A DNA stretch of 33,512 bases from Bacillota bacterium (GTDB taxonomy: Bacteria; Bacillota; Negativicutes; Sporomusales; Sporomusaceae): positions 1-33,512 of the forward strand of contig JAEZVB010000113.1 in the NCBI GenBank assembly GCA_023443285.1, written 5' to 3'. Position numbers and translations under genes: made by a program. The notes below the pieces were generated by a model. The model searched no databases. It saw nothing but the letters and a program-made list of their open reading frames with translations, and had not been told where the DNA came from. Positions within the stretch are counted from its first letter, which is position 1, and each line of letters starts with the position of its first letter. Below, piece by piece: positions 1-8,499 of this stretch.

Positions 1-1515
1 GTAATGCATAATAAACGCCACTACGCCATTGGCGGCAAACAAATTATAGAGTTTGTCGGCTACCCGTGTCAGGATCGTAGCCGGCGATTTCTGAATAGCC
101 AGCTCTTTGACAATATCATAAAGCAGACTGAGTTCGGCAAAACTCTCGACTGTAGTTTCATAGGCTCGGGCATTCTTAATCGCTTCACCCGCCTGATGGG
201 AAAATACACTCAGAAATTGGGCATCATGCTGCGTAAATTCTTTTTCCTTGCGGGAAAAAATCTCCAGTACGCCAATGACATCGCCATTATGCCTGATGGG
301 TGCACCCACCATTGATTTAAGTCCGGCCTGGTTGACGGCGTCAATAATACATTCCGGATAACGGCTGATATAATCAACGACAAGCGGTTTTTTCTCGGTA
401 AATACTTTGCCCATAAAACTTCGCGCAGGATTGATTTTGTCTGGTGGCTTAAAACTGCTGATATATGCCACTATCCGTAGGGTTTTGTTTTCTGCTAGCG
501 CCAAATAGACATGATCACATTGAAATACGGTTCCGGTTGCTAATACAACTTGTTGCAGCATACCTTCCAAATCATGCTTGCTTGCGAGTGTGGCACCTAA
601 CTGAATAAAGGCCTGTTGCAGAATACGTTCACTATCCTTGGAATCTTTATAAAGACCCATATTTTTGGCAACCATGGATCTGAGTGCTCGATTTAGACGG
701 GAAATATGCATATAGGGACGTAAAACAGAGGTTTGCAACAACGATCTTAGCACACAGTAATAAGCCATGAATTTATACACATGTCCCAGTAAGTTAATAC
801 TGTCATAGGCGTTTTCATATAAGGCAAATGCCAGACCGGCTACCAGACTACATACCAGACTGGCTCGTAGCCAAAACACGGCTTGCTGGGACGGGTTGCG
901 CTGGCCGTATATATAAATAGCCAAAATATTAAGCAGCATAGTCAGATATTCAAGCACCTTCTTTTCCAGGGTTTGCCCCTGTGCCGCTATAAACATGGGG
1001 GTCAAGGAATGTTCAAATAATACTACCAAAGCAATACCGGCCATTGTCATAGTAATTGTGACAGTCAACAGATACAACCGGTGAAAGACCGGGTTTTTGC
1101 TGCGCCGTGGAATATAAGCGGCAGCTAGCAGACCGCCACCGGCAAGCACCCGGCTGATAATCCAAAACAAGGATGCTTTGTTCTCGCTATTAGGGGTAAT
1201 AAAAGCTGGCATTCCTTTATAAGACAATATATGAGCTAGATCTAATAAGGCTACTGCCATAAAAGCCATGGCAATCACTAAGTCACGGCTGCTTTTTGTC
1301 TGCGGCCAACCATACCACACTACCACAAATACACTTATCCCAATAGCTAAACAACTGATTTCGATCACTGAATGCATGCTTAAATAAAGTTCATCGGTAT
1401 AGACAATATAAAAAACCTTAGGCATCAGGGAAAATACCCCCAAGATACCTAGCAATACTGTTGCAAGAGCTGTTAATTGCAGATTAGCTTTTCCTGCAGC
1501 GACTAAGGATGACAT
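1..1515 (-). CDS. MASE3-GAF membrane sensor protein, C-terminus beyond window
   Basis: Translating the minus strand from ATG 1515 gives an open frame of 505 codons that reaches the left edge without a stop, so the C-terminal output domain is missing. The first ~250 residues are a run of hydrophobic helices with the MASE3 signature (DLAHILSYKGMPAF followed by a Ser-Arg-Val-Leu-Ala helix), a membrane sensor domain. A GAF domain follows (about residues 300-460), recognisable from the LGATLASKHDLEGML start and the segment GAPIRHNGDVIGVLEIFSRK. The start is supported by a GGGAGGGA Shine-Dalgarno sequence just upstream. Proteins of this architecture usually end in GGDEF, HD-GYP or histidine kinase domains, so a signalling role at the membrane is an inference; which output it has cannot be seen. 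It is divergent from the HD-GYP gene at 1698, which hints at a shared c-di-GMP theme. Confidence 0.85.
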   Translation of the reverse strand, partial: MSSLVAAGKANLQLTALATVLLGILGVFSLMPKVFYIVYTDELYLSMHSVIEISCLAIGISVFVVVWYGWPQTKSSRDLVIAMAFMAVALLDLAHILSYKGMPAFITPNSENKASLFWIISRVLAGGGLLAAAYIPRRSKNPVFHRLYLLTVTITMTMAGIALVVLFEHSLTPMFIAAQGQTLEKKVLEYLTMLLNILAIYIYGQRNPSQQAVFWLRASLVCSLVAGLAFALYENAYDSINLLGHVYKFMAYYCVLRSLLQTSVLRPYMHISRLNRALRSMVAKNMGLYKDSKDSERILQQAFIQLGATLASKHDLEGMLQQVVLATGTVFQCDHVYLALAENKTLRIVAYISSFKPPDKINPARSFMGKVFTEKKPLVVDYISRYPECIIDAVNQAGLKSMVGAPIRHNGDVIGVLEIFSRKEKEFTQHDAQFLSVFSHQAGEAIKNARAYETTVESFAELSLLYDIVKELAIQKSPATILTRVADKLYNLFAANGVVAFIMHY

Positions 1516-1640
1516 TTTTATCCCTCCCTTCGAGGTAACCATTTACAACTTCGTTACTAACATAATATGCCGGGGTAAAGAACGTTGTGCCTTACATTAT
1601 GTATAGGTTAAAAGTCCTAAAAAACCAGGACAAAAACGTA

Positions 1641-1669
1641 TTTCCTTTCTAATTTTGATTATGTATAAT
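1641..1669 (+). promoter_or_regulatory. Candidate sigma-A promoter of the HD-GYP gene
   Basis: A perfect -10 hexamer TATAAT lies at 1664-1669, 28 bases before the ATG at 1698. The hexamer 17 bases further upstream (TTTCCT at 1641-1646) is a poor -35, so the call rests on the -10 alone. Confidence 0.4.
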
Positions 1670-1697
1670 AATGGTAGGCCTATAAGGAGGGTACCTT

Positions 1698-2741
1698 ATG
1701 CTTATCAATGAAACAAAAGCAGGCATGATATTAGCACATAATATTATTGATGATAATGGCAATCTACTGTTGGAACGAGGCATTGCCCTCACAGAATACT
1801 ATATTACTCGGCTTGCCGAACTTGGAATAACCAATCTTCCTATTTATGATCCCTATGCCGAAGAACTAAAAAAGCACAAGGTAGTTGCCCCTGAAGTACG
1901 CGAGGAGCTTTCCTTGTGTTTCCGTTCGCTTTTTCATAAAAAAAACCAGGATATTCTTAATACCGGCATCCAAACAATGTATTTGAAACAAATTCAACAA
2001 ACTGTAGAACAGGTTATTGACGAAACTGAAAAAAATCTGGGGGATATTCTCAACGTACAAGTGCGCCAGCCTAATAAGGATGAAATTGACCATGTCGTTA
2101 ATGTCTGTCTGATGGTGATAGCAACCGGTCTTTATATTAAGCTGCCACGTCCAGTCCTTATGGATTTGGCGCTGGGAGCGCTTTTTCACGATTTGGGCAA
2201 ATTAGTTATGCCTGCTATCGATGGTTCGGCAATCGACCATGGCCAATTGCACCCTATTTACGGTCAACAGCTCTTACTTAAAAATAAAGTGGGAACCATC
2301 GTTTCGCGAATTGCGGCTGAACACCATGAACGTTATGATGGCCAGGGTTATCCGTCCGGTTTGTCTGGCAAAGAAATTCATCCGTTATCACGGCTAGTAG
2401 CTATTGCCAATCATTTTGATAATGTGGCCAATACTTCTGCTGCATCAGGTGAATCCCGCAACGCTATTATGGAAAACATGCTGGCAAACGGCAACACTGT
2501 CTTTGATATGTATCTGCTACGAGCCTTTTTCCATACTACGCCACTTTATCCGGTTGGCTGTTTAGTCAGACTAAATAACAATCAAAAAGCGTATGTTATC
2601 AAAAACAAAGTACGCTTTGCGCCTACCCCTACCATCCAGCTTGCTGAAACGCGATCACGCGCCATTATTTTTTCCTCTGCCCAAATTATCGATTTATCCA
2701 TGAAACCGCAGCTTAAGATTGTAAGTATAATTGCCGAATAA
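1698..2741 (+). CDS. HD-GYP domain protein, putative c-di-GMP phosphodiesterase
   Basis: 347 residues, with AAGGAGG seven bases before the ATG. Residues 1-55 resemble the small N-terminal domain often found in clostridial HD-GYP proteins (a GNLLLERG...LTEYYITRLAELGI pattern). The HD-GYP domain runs from about 128 to 330: a His at 132, HDLGK at 164-168, HH at 209-210 and the loop DGQGYP at 214-219. HD-GYP enzymes hydrolyse c-di-GMP at a di- or tri-iron centre. The expected 'aDvfDAl' strand reads ANHFDNV here, so the Asp that normally closes the metal site appears to be Asn238. The PLYPVG...VRLNN tail typical of the family is present. It is probably cytosolic, as no membrane segment is seen. 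Activity is plausible but the Asn substitution leaves it open. Confidence 0.88.
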   Translation: MLINETKAGMILAHNIIDDNGNLLLERGIALTEYYITRLAELGITNLPIYDPYAEELKKHKVVAPEVREELSLCFRSLFHKKNQDILNTGIQTMYLKQIQQTVEQVIDETEKNLGDILNVQVRQPNKDEIDHVVNVCLMVIATGLYIKLPRPVLMDLALGALFHDLGKLVMPAIDGSAIDHGQLHPIYGQQLLLKNKVGTIVSRIAAEHHERYDGQGYPSGLSGKEIHPLSRLVAIANHFDNVANTSAASGESRNAIMENMLANGNTVFDMYLLRAFFHTTPLYPVGCLVRLNNNQKAYVIKNKVRFAPTPTIQLAETRSRAIIFSSAQIIDLSMKPQLKIVSIIAE

Positions 2742-2766
2742 GCAAGCAAAAAAAAACACGACTCTA

Positions 2767-2803
2767 AAGCCCCCTATCGTATAACTACGATTAGGGGGTT
2801 TTA
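2767..2803. terminator. Bidirectional terminator hairpin between convergent genes
   Basis: CCCCCTA-TCGTA pairs with TACGA-T-TAGGGGG across a four-base loop (one bulge). The plus side is followed by TTTTA and the minus side has a T-run 12 bases beyond. It sits between the HD-GYP gene and the convergent hydrolase gene. Confidence 0.8.
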
Positions 2804-2849
2804 CTATAGCTTTTCCTTTGCTCAAGGTCTGCTTAGTCAATTATGCTAG

Positions 2850-3602
2850 CTATAAGGTTGTAGATTGTCCTGGTTGCAAAGTAATTACATGGATATTATT
2901 ATACCGTTTTTCCACATCACGCTTAAAATCCTCGGCAGACTGTTTAATCACAGGCCATGTATTATAATGCATCGGTATAACCTTTTTGGCTTTTAGCATG
3001 CCTGCTGCCAGAGCGGCATCCTTTGGACCCATAGTGAAGTTATCACCGATTGGCAAAAATGCATAGTCAATATCTTCCAATGTTCCCAGTAATGCCATGT
3101 CTCCAAATATCCCTGTATCTCCGGCAAAATAAATGGTCTTACCGTAAAAATTCACTATAAATCCGCAGGCTTCTCCTCCGGCGACTCCCGCACCATGTTG
3201 AGCAGGAGTGATACGTACATAACCAAAATCGAAGTTAGCTTTACCCCCAATATGTTGAGGATATGTCTTACACCCTTGTTCACTTGCTAAATTAGCAACT
3301 TCAAACGTACTAATCACTGTTGCGTCACTGCGTTTCGCAATAGTAAAAGTGTCACCCAAATGATCCGAATGTGCGTGGGAAACTAATATGTAATTTGTCT
3401 TAATTTCTTCAGGTGTTGCTATATTATTGGGGTTACCTGTTAAATACGGATCAAATATAATCGAAGTATCACCATGATTTAACTGAAAAGCCGCATGCCC
3501 ATAAGATTTTACAATGATCGGCGTAGTGTCAATGGGAGCAGCCGTAACAATACCACTCACAAATACCATCAAACTTAAAAACAGAAATATGATTTTCCTC
3601 AA
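2850..3602 (-). CDS. Exported metallo-beta-lactamase-fold hydrolase (UPF0173-like)
   Basis: 250 residues starting at a TTG codon, chosen because AGGAGG lies eight bases upstream and no ATG fits. Residues 1-22 form a signal peptide (MRK, hydrophobic core, cleavage near VTAA-P). The rest is an MBL fold: IIFDPYLTGNP near 48-58, the metal motif HAHSDH at 76-81, a further His near 135 (AQHGAG), the Asp of FAGDTG and the late His of PMHYNTWP. This order matches the UPF0173/YtkL group of metal-dependent hydrolases, whose natural substrate is not established. Most relatives I know of are cytosolic; the clear signal peptide puts this one outside the membrane or anchors it there. It has its own strong promoter and is not in an operon. 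Confidence 0.85.
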   Translation of the reverse strand: MRKIIFLFLSLMVFVSGIVTAAPIDTTPIIVKSYGHAAFQLNHGDTSIIFDPYLTGNPNNIATPEEIKTNYILVSHAHSDHLGDTFTIAKRSDATVISTFEVANLASEQGCKTYPQHIGGKANFDFGYVRITPAQHGAGVAGGEACGFIVNFYGKTIYFAGDTGIFGDMALLGTLEDIDYAFLPIGDNFTMGPKDAALAAGMLKAKKVIPMHYNTWPVIKQSAEDFKRDVEKRYNNIHVITLQPGQSTTL

Positions 3603-3736
3603 AAGCCTAACCTCCTAAATTCTAAAGAATATCTGTTAACGAGATTGACAGAAAAAAACAATCAAAGTACAATATCACTGACATAATCCTAACATTCCCA
3701 TTTATAATATAAAATAATACGGCCGTTTATATTTCT

Positions 3737-3764
3737 ATTATATATTCTTTTGTATTTTTGTCAA
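3737..3764 (-). promoter_or_regulatory. Strong sigma-A promoter of the exported hydrolase
   Basis: On the minus strand TTGACA (3764-3759) and TATAAT (3742-3737) are both perfect and are separated by 16 bases. Transcription should start near 3730, giving a leader of about 125 bases before the TTG start. Confidence 0.75.
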
Positions 3765-3818
3765 TACTTTCCTGTACGTCTTTTTTACCATCATATGCTG
3801 TAAGTGAGGTTTTTTATT

Positions 3819-4607
3819 TTGATATCAATTGAAAAACAGCTTTTGTTTCTGTTATCACATGTTCCCCAAATTGAAACTCATGAGTTGATTTCCATATATA
3901 TGGCTCGCAGTTATTCACCACAGCACATTCGCAATACTTTATCCAAAATGAAAAAGGCGGGCTATATTACTTCACCCACCCGTTCTACCTATTCTATTAC
4001 TGATATTGGCTTAGTCTGCCTTAATTCTGTCAATCACAAACCTATTAAACACCGAGCGGAATGGGCGAATACATGGTACATAGTAATGTTAGAAATTCCA
4101 GAAACAAATCGTAAAATGCGGGATTTATTTCGGTCTGATCTTATCCGCCTAGGATTTGGCATGCTATATAACAGTGTTTATATTTCTCCTTGGGACTATG
4201 CGCAAGAGGTCAGCGATTTAGCAACTAACTATCAAATACATGACAATATTACCATTGTAAGAGGTAATTTCCTTGTAAATCCGATATCTCCAAAAGAAGC
4301 TGAAAAGCTGTGGCAACTCGATAAAATTATACATTTATATAATGAGAAAATGAGTTGGTTTAATCAGGAATTCCTTCCCTCCGTCCAATCTTTACCAGGA
4401 TCGGCCTCTCCGTTAGATATCTTTGTACATTATTTATATTTAGGAGAACAATTATCTGAACTATTTATTGCCGATCCAATCCTGCCACTTCCTTTATTAC
4501 CCGAAGATTGGCCTGGTGAAACGGTGAGAGACGAGATGGGAAAAATGATACATTACCTAAGTTCCAAAATACCAAACGAATCGTATTACTCTCAGTTTGT
4601 AAGGTAG
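3819..4607 (+). CDS. PaaX-like transcriptional regulator
   Basis: 262 residues from TTG 3819. I prefer this start because TAAGTGAGGT lies at a proper distance upstream; the in-frame GTG at 3804 would overlap that site and lacks its own. Residues ~1-65 form a winged helix-turn-helix (QHIRNTLSKMKKAGYI, then a short wing), and the middle part carries the PaaX hallmark WYIVMLEIPETNRKMRDLFRS...GFGMLYNSVYISPWD. The C-terminal PaaX_C-like segment follows. PaaX represses phenylacetate degradation genes in other bacteria, but no such gene is nearby, so this is an orphan whose targets are unknown. Neighbours are the divergent hydrolase and the convergent MATE transporter; regulating either is only a guess. 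Confidence 0.8.
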   Translation: MISIEKQLLFLLSHVPQIETHELISIYMARSYSPQHIRNTLSKMKKAGYITSPTRSTYSITDIGLVCLNSVNHKPIKHRAEWANTWYIVMLEIPETNRKMRDLFRSDLIRLGFGMLYNSVYISPWDYAQEVSDLATNYQIHDNITIVRGNFLVNPISPKEAEKLWQLDKIIHLYNEKMSWFNQEFLPSVQSLPGSASPLDIFVHYLYLGEQLSELFIADPILPLPLLPEDWPGETVRDEMGKMIHYLSSKIPNESYYSQFVR

Positions 4608-4639
4608 CACAAAATATAAAATGACTATGCTATTTTTTT
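4605..4639. terminator. Weak terminator-like hairpin
   Basis: TAGCA (4605-4609) can pair with TGCTA (4628-4632), followed by seven T on the plus strand. The arms are only 5 bp with an 18-base loop and overlap the stops of the two convergent genes, so the call is tentative. Confidence 0.35.
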
Positions 4640-5961
4640 GCCCATTTTTTTGAGTCAAACCGCCACCACAGAATGGCTCCCCTAAGCAAAAAATCTACGG
4701 CAGTTATGTACCAGGCAGCCGTAATATCATAACCCCAAACCGCAATAAACAAATAGGCTAGCGGCAAGCGTATCAGCCATACGCCTGTTGTCGTAATATA
4801 CATCGGCCATTTGGTATCGCCCGCCCCGCGCAGCGCTCCCCCCAACACAAAACAAATGGCAAGCGTAGGCTGCTCCAATACCGAAATCATGACACACAGA
4901 GTACCCCAACTAACCACCTGTTGGTCATCAATAAACAAAGCCGCGAGTTGCTCAGCAAAGATAAAAATTGCTAACCCGACTACCGCCATACTTAAGCACG
5001 CAATTTTATTAGTCATCCAGGCAAACTGCTCAGCCCGGTGGGGCATGCCTTTGCCCAAATACTGGCCAACAAGCGTCATCGCTGCCACCGAAAAACCAAA
5101 GCCCGGCAAAAAAGACATGGACTCAATTTGAATGGCAATTTGATGAGCGGCAAACTGCAAAGCTCCCACGCCAGTCAGCATAAAGGTAAACACCATCCGG
5201 CCGCTTTGCAATGCCAATTGCTCTAAAGCGGCCGGCACACTAATATCGAGAATGCGCGTAATTACCTTAGTACGAATTACCAATGTATGCCGCCAGGATA
5301 GCTGAACCTTTGGCAGGCGATTAAGTACGATCAAGACCACTACACTGCCCACCAAATGCGATATGCCTAACCCCCAGGCAGCGCCATATGACCCCAGTGC
5401 CTTCACACCCTGTCCGAAAACAAGTATATAGGAACCACCTATTGCTAATATATTGGTACTAAGCGTAATATAAAAAGCTGTCCGAGTTTTCCCCATACCC
5501 CGCAGGGCAGCACTGCCAATCGACATAACTAAGTACATGGGCGTAAACAAAAAAGAAATTTTAACAAGTCCAGCAGCCAATTCCGCGACTTCAGGCTCAG
5601 CCGCCGTCAAACTCAGTACATACTCGGCGGCGAGCCAGCCAATACCAGCTAATACTAGGCCAAAAGCCGCCCCCAGCATAATAGCCTGACCGGTAATATT
5701 CCTGACTTCCCGCCAGTTCCCCGCGCCGCTTTCCCGAGCGACAATAGCTGCCGCCCCTGTGCCGGCAGCAGCAAACACCATAGCGGTTGAAAATTGCAGC
5801 ATGGTTGCCAAACCAACCGCCGCCAATGCCACCGCGCCAAGACGACCTACCATCGCAGTGATTAGCACACCTACAGCCATGACCCCGGCGCCTTCCAGAA
5901 TAACCGGCCAGGCAAGTTTTATAATTTGTCGGCGCATATAATCTTCAATAGAAACAATCAC
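4630..5961 (-). CDS. MATE family efflux transporter
   Basis: 443 residues, the usual MATE length, with about twelve hydrophobic segments in two homologous halves. Typical motifs include the IIKLAWPVILEGAGVMAVGVL start, the VGRLGAVALAAVGLA loop and, in the second half, QLALQSGRMVFTFML and GFGFSVAAMTLVGQYLGKG. MATE proteins export drugs or metabolites across the cytoplasmic membrane, driven by Na+ or H+; the substrate cannot be read from sequence. The start is GTG 5961 with a modest AAAGGGAC site upstream; ATG 5937 is an alternative that would remove eight residues. It converges on the PaaX-like gene with 22 bases between the stops. Confidence 0.93.
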   Translation of the reverse strand: MIVSIEDYMRRQIIKLAWPVILEGAGVMAVGVLITAMVGRLGAVALAAVGLATMLQFSTAMVFAAAGTGAAAIVARESGAGNWREVRNITGQAIMLGAAFGLVLAGIGWLAAEYVLSLTAAEPEVAELAAGLVKISFLFTPMYLVMSIGSAALRGMGKTRTAFYITLSTNILAIGGSYILVFGQGVKALGSYGAAWGLGISHLVGSVVVLIVLNRLPKVQLSWRHTLVIRTKVITRILDISVPAALEQLALQSGRMVFTFMLTGVGALQFAAHQIAIQIESMSFLPGFGFSVAAMTLVGQYLGKGMPHRAEQFAWMTNKIACLSMAVVGLAIFIFAEQLAALFIDDQQVVSWGTLCVMISVLEQPTLAICFVLGGALRGAGDTKWPMYITTTGVWLIRLPLAYLFIAVWGYDITAAWYITAVDFLLRGAILWWRFDSKKWAKK

Positions 5962-6132
5962 TACTAAACCGTCCCTTTAGTCCCCTACCTAGATATTGGA
6001 CCAGATATTCTATTCGTTTCTTGTTCTGCATCCTGGAAAATAATCCTTTTATTGTCAGGCTATATTTTGCCGTAAATACGCTAAAACAACACCTAAAAAC
6101 CGCTATACTGCCGAATATATAGTACCCTTATA

Positions 6133-6161
6133 TTGTGCTAACCGTGAAAACTGATTATAAT
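6133..6161 (+). promoter_or_regulatory. Candidate sigma-A promoter of tex
   Basis: TTGTGC at 6133-6138 and a perfect TATAAT at 6156-6161 are separated by 17 bases, 40 bases before the tex start codon. The rest of the 240-base gap between the divergent MATE gene and tex shows no other clear signal. Confidence 0.6.
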
Positions 6162-6201
6162 ATAGCAAGAATAAACAAAACTAACTAAAGCTGGTGAACA
6201 A

Positions 6202-8376
6202 ATGCTAATTACCGATATCCCTGCCATAATTGCACATGAGCTGGCCGTCAAGCCTTTTCAGGTAACGGCTACCATGAACTTATTAGATGACGGCAATACC
6301 GTCCCGTTTATCGCTCGTTACCGCAAAGAAGCCACCGGCGAGCTAAACGAAGAACATATCCGTACTATTGAAGAGCGTACCCAATACCTGCGTAATCTTA
6401 TCAAACGCCAGGAAGAAATTCTTAGCAGTATTGAGGCGCAAGAAAAATTAACCCCGGAACTGGCTCAGGCCATTCAGTCAGCCACCAAACTTCAGGAGCT
6501 GGAAGACCTGTACCTGCCCTACCGTCCCAAAAAACGGACAAGAGCACAAATCGCCCGGGAAAAAGGGCTTGAACCGCTGGCCGAAATAATTCTGGCTCAG
6601 CAGCTGACTTTGGGCAATCCATTGGAAATAGCGGCAGAGTACATAAATGAAGAACATGAAATTACTTCTGCCGAACAGGCACTAAGCGGCGCCCAGGACA
6701 TCATTGCCGAAACCGTCAGTGAGCGCGCTGACATCCGCGCCCTGCTTCGCAAAGAGTTGTGGCAAAAGTCTGAGATCGCCACCCAACTGGGGGTAGCCGA
6801 AACAGAAGCCAAAGAGTTTTTGACCTACAAAGATTACCACGAACCAGTCAATCGCATGCCCTCTCACCGGATTTTGGCCGTCAATCGCGGCGAAACCAAA
6901 GATGTCCTCAAAGTTGAATTAGCTACTAACCCGGAAACCAATATCAAGCTTATTGCCAGTAAGGTAATTACCGGTTCTTCGATCTTCACCCAAGTCATTA
7001 CCGATGCCATTACGGATGGCTACAAACGCCTGTTATTCCCGGCATTAGAGCGGGAAATCCGCGCCCTTTTGACTGAAAATGCCGAAAAGCAGGCTATCCG
7101 CGTCTTCGGCCTCAACCTGCGGCCGTTATTGCTGCAAGCACCGCTGGCTGGCCATACTGTTATGGGACTTGACCCCGGCTACCGCACAGGCTGTAAGCTG
7201 GCTGTAATAAGCCCGACAGGCTCCGTGCTGGACATCGATACACTTTATCTAACTATGAGTGAACGCCAGCGCCAGGAATCCGCCGCCAGGGCATTAGCCC
7301 TGATTCAAAAACATGGCGTTACCCTTATCTCCATCGGCAACGGCACAGCTTCCTATGAGACCGAGGAATTTGCCGCCGGTCTGATCAATGACCATAACCT
7401 GAACATCCACTACATCATTACCAACGAAGCCGGAGCCTCGGTATACTCGGCCTCCAAGCTGGCCAAAGAAGAGCTGCCTGATTTAGATGTATCTATCCGC
7501 GGCGCAGTCTCCATTGCCCGCCGTGTCCAAGACCCGCTGGCCGAGCTTGTCAAAATTGATCCCAAATCCATCGGTGTCGGCCAGTACCAACATGATGTCA
7601 ACCAAAAGGAACTTGGTCAAACCCTGACCAATGTCGTAGAATCCTGCGTTAACCATGTCGGTGTTGAGCTTAATACAGCTTCGCCGGCACTGCTAACCTA
7701 TATTGCCGGCATCAACGCCAGTGTTGCTAAAAACATTGTGGCGTACCGCACCGAAAACGGCCAGTTCAAAAGCCGCAAAGAGCTATTAAAAGTAGCACGG
7801 CTAGGCAAGGCCGCTTTTACCCAGTGCGCTGGCTTCCTGCGAATTGCCCAGGCAGGTAACCCGCTTGACAACACCCCGGTTCACCCCGAGTCTTATGAAC
7901 TAGCCGAAGCTATTTTAGCTAAACTCGGCTTCACCATAAAAGACTTGTTGGATAAAAATAAGCTTGCCGCTCTGCAGCAAGCCGCACCAGCCGCGAGTGT
8001 CGCTAGCCTGGCCACTGAACTGAGTGCCGGTGAACCCACCATCCGGGACATCCTGGCCGCCTTAGCCAAACCGGGGCGTGACCCGCGCGAAGATGTACCG
8101 CCTCCGCAAACCCGCAAAAATATTGTCAAGCTATCTGATATTACGCCTGGTACACTGGTCAAAGGCACTGTTCACAACGTGACTGACTTTGGTGTATTTG
8201 TTGATATCGGCATCAAAATTAACGGTCTAATCCACCGCTCGGAACTTAGTCACAAGCATTTCCGCCATCCCACCGAAATAGTCTCTGTCGGCGACATTAT
8301 CGACGTGGTGGTCATACATGTTGACGAAGAACGCAAACGCATTGGCCTTAGTCTCAAGCAAGTCCCGAAAGAGTAA
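6202..8376 (+). CDS. tex: Tex family RNA-binding transcription accessory protein
   Basis: 724 residues, full length for the family. The order is the N-terminal Tex helical region (DGNTVPFIARYRKEATGELNEE near 27-48), the RNase H-like YqgF fold (MGLDPGYRTGCKLAVI near 324), the helix-hairpin-helix segment (NASVAKNIVAYR...GQFKSRKELL near 505-530) and a C-terminal S1 domain from about 648 (GTLVKGTVHNVTDFGVFVDIG). Tex is a cytosolic nucleic-acid binding protein tied to transcription and RNA handling. It is transcribed alone, between its own promoter and a strong terminator. The ATG is preceded by a modest GGTGA site. Confidence 0.96.
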   Translation: MLITDIPAIIAHELAVKPFQVTATMNLLDDGNTVPFIARYRKEATGELNEEHIRTIEERTQYLRNLIKRQEEILSSIEAQEKLTPELAQAIQSATKLQELEDLYLPYRPKKRTRAQIAREKGLEPLAEIILAQQLTLGNPLEIAAEYINEEHEITSAEQALSGAQDIIAETVSERADIRALLRKELWQKSEIATQLGVAETEAKEFLTYKDYHEPVNRMPSHRILAVNRGETKDVLKVELATNPETNIKLIASKVITGSSIFTQVITDAITDGYKRLLFPALEREIRALLTENAEKQAIRVFGLNLRPLLLQAPLAGHTVMGLDPGYRTGCKLAVISPTGSVLDIDTLYLTMSERQRQESAARALALIQKHGVTLISIGNGTASYETEEFAAGLINDHNLNIHYIITNEAGASVYSASKLAKEELPDLDVSIRGAVSIARRVQDPLAELVKIDPKSIGVGQYQHDVNQKELGQTLTNVVESCVNHVGVELNTASPALLTYIAGINASVAKNIVAYRTENGQFKSRKELLKVARLGKAAFTQCAGFLRIAQAGNPLDNTPVHPESYELAEAILAKLGFTIKDLLDKNKLAALQQAAPAASVASLATELSAGEPTIRDILAALAKPGRDPREDVPPPQTRKNIVKLSDITPGTLVKGTVHNVTDFGVFVDIGIKINGLIHRSELSHKHFRHPTEIVSVGDIIDVVVIHVDEERKRIGLSLKQVPKE

Positions 8377-8423
8377 AGAAAATACGACTTGCGCTTGACT
8401 CTGTCCGCAAACAGATATTGCTT

Positions 8424-8468
8424 AAAAAAATCCTGCATCCTTGCTAGCAAGTGGACGCAGGATTTTTT
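8424..8468. terminator. Strong bidirectional terminator after tex
   Basis: AAAAAATCCTGC, an internal mismatch, TCC and TTGC pair with GCAA, GGA and GCAGGATTTTTT around a TA loop. The A/T-flanked stem serves tex on the plus strand and the fchA-like gene on the minus strand. Confidence 0.88.
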
Positions 8469-8499
8469 GCTATTTAGACAGTCCTGTTTCTTAAAAGAA

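Noticed and set aside
4..315. 103-codon plus-strand frame at the left edge
   Set aside because: It lies opposite the GAF domain of the minus-strand sensor, which has a continuous recognisable translation; the plus frame has no known features.
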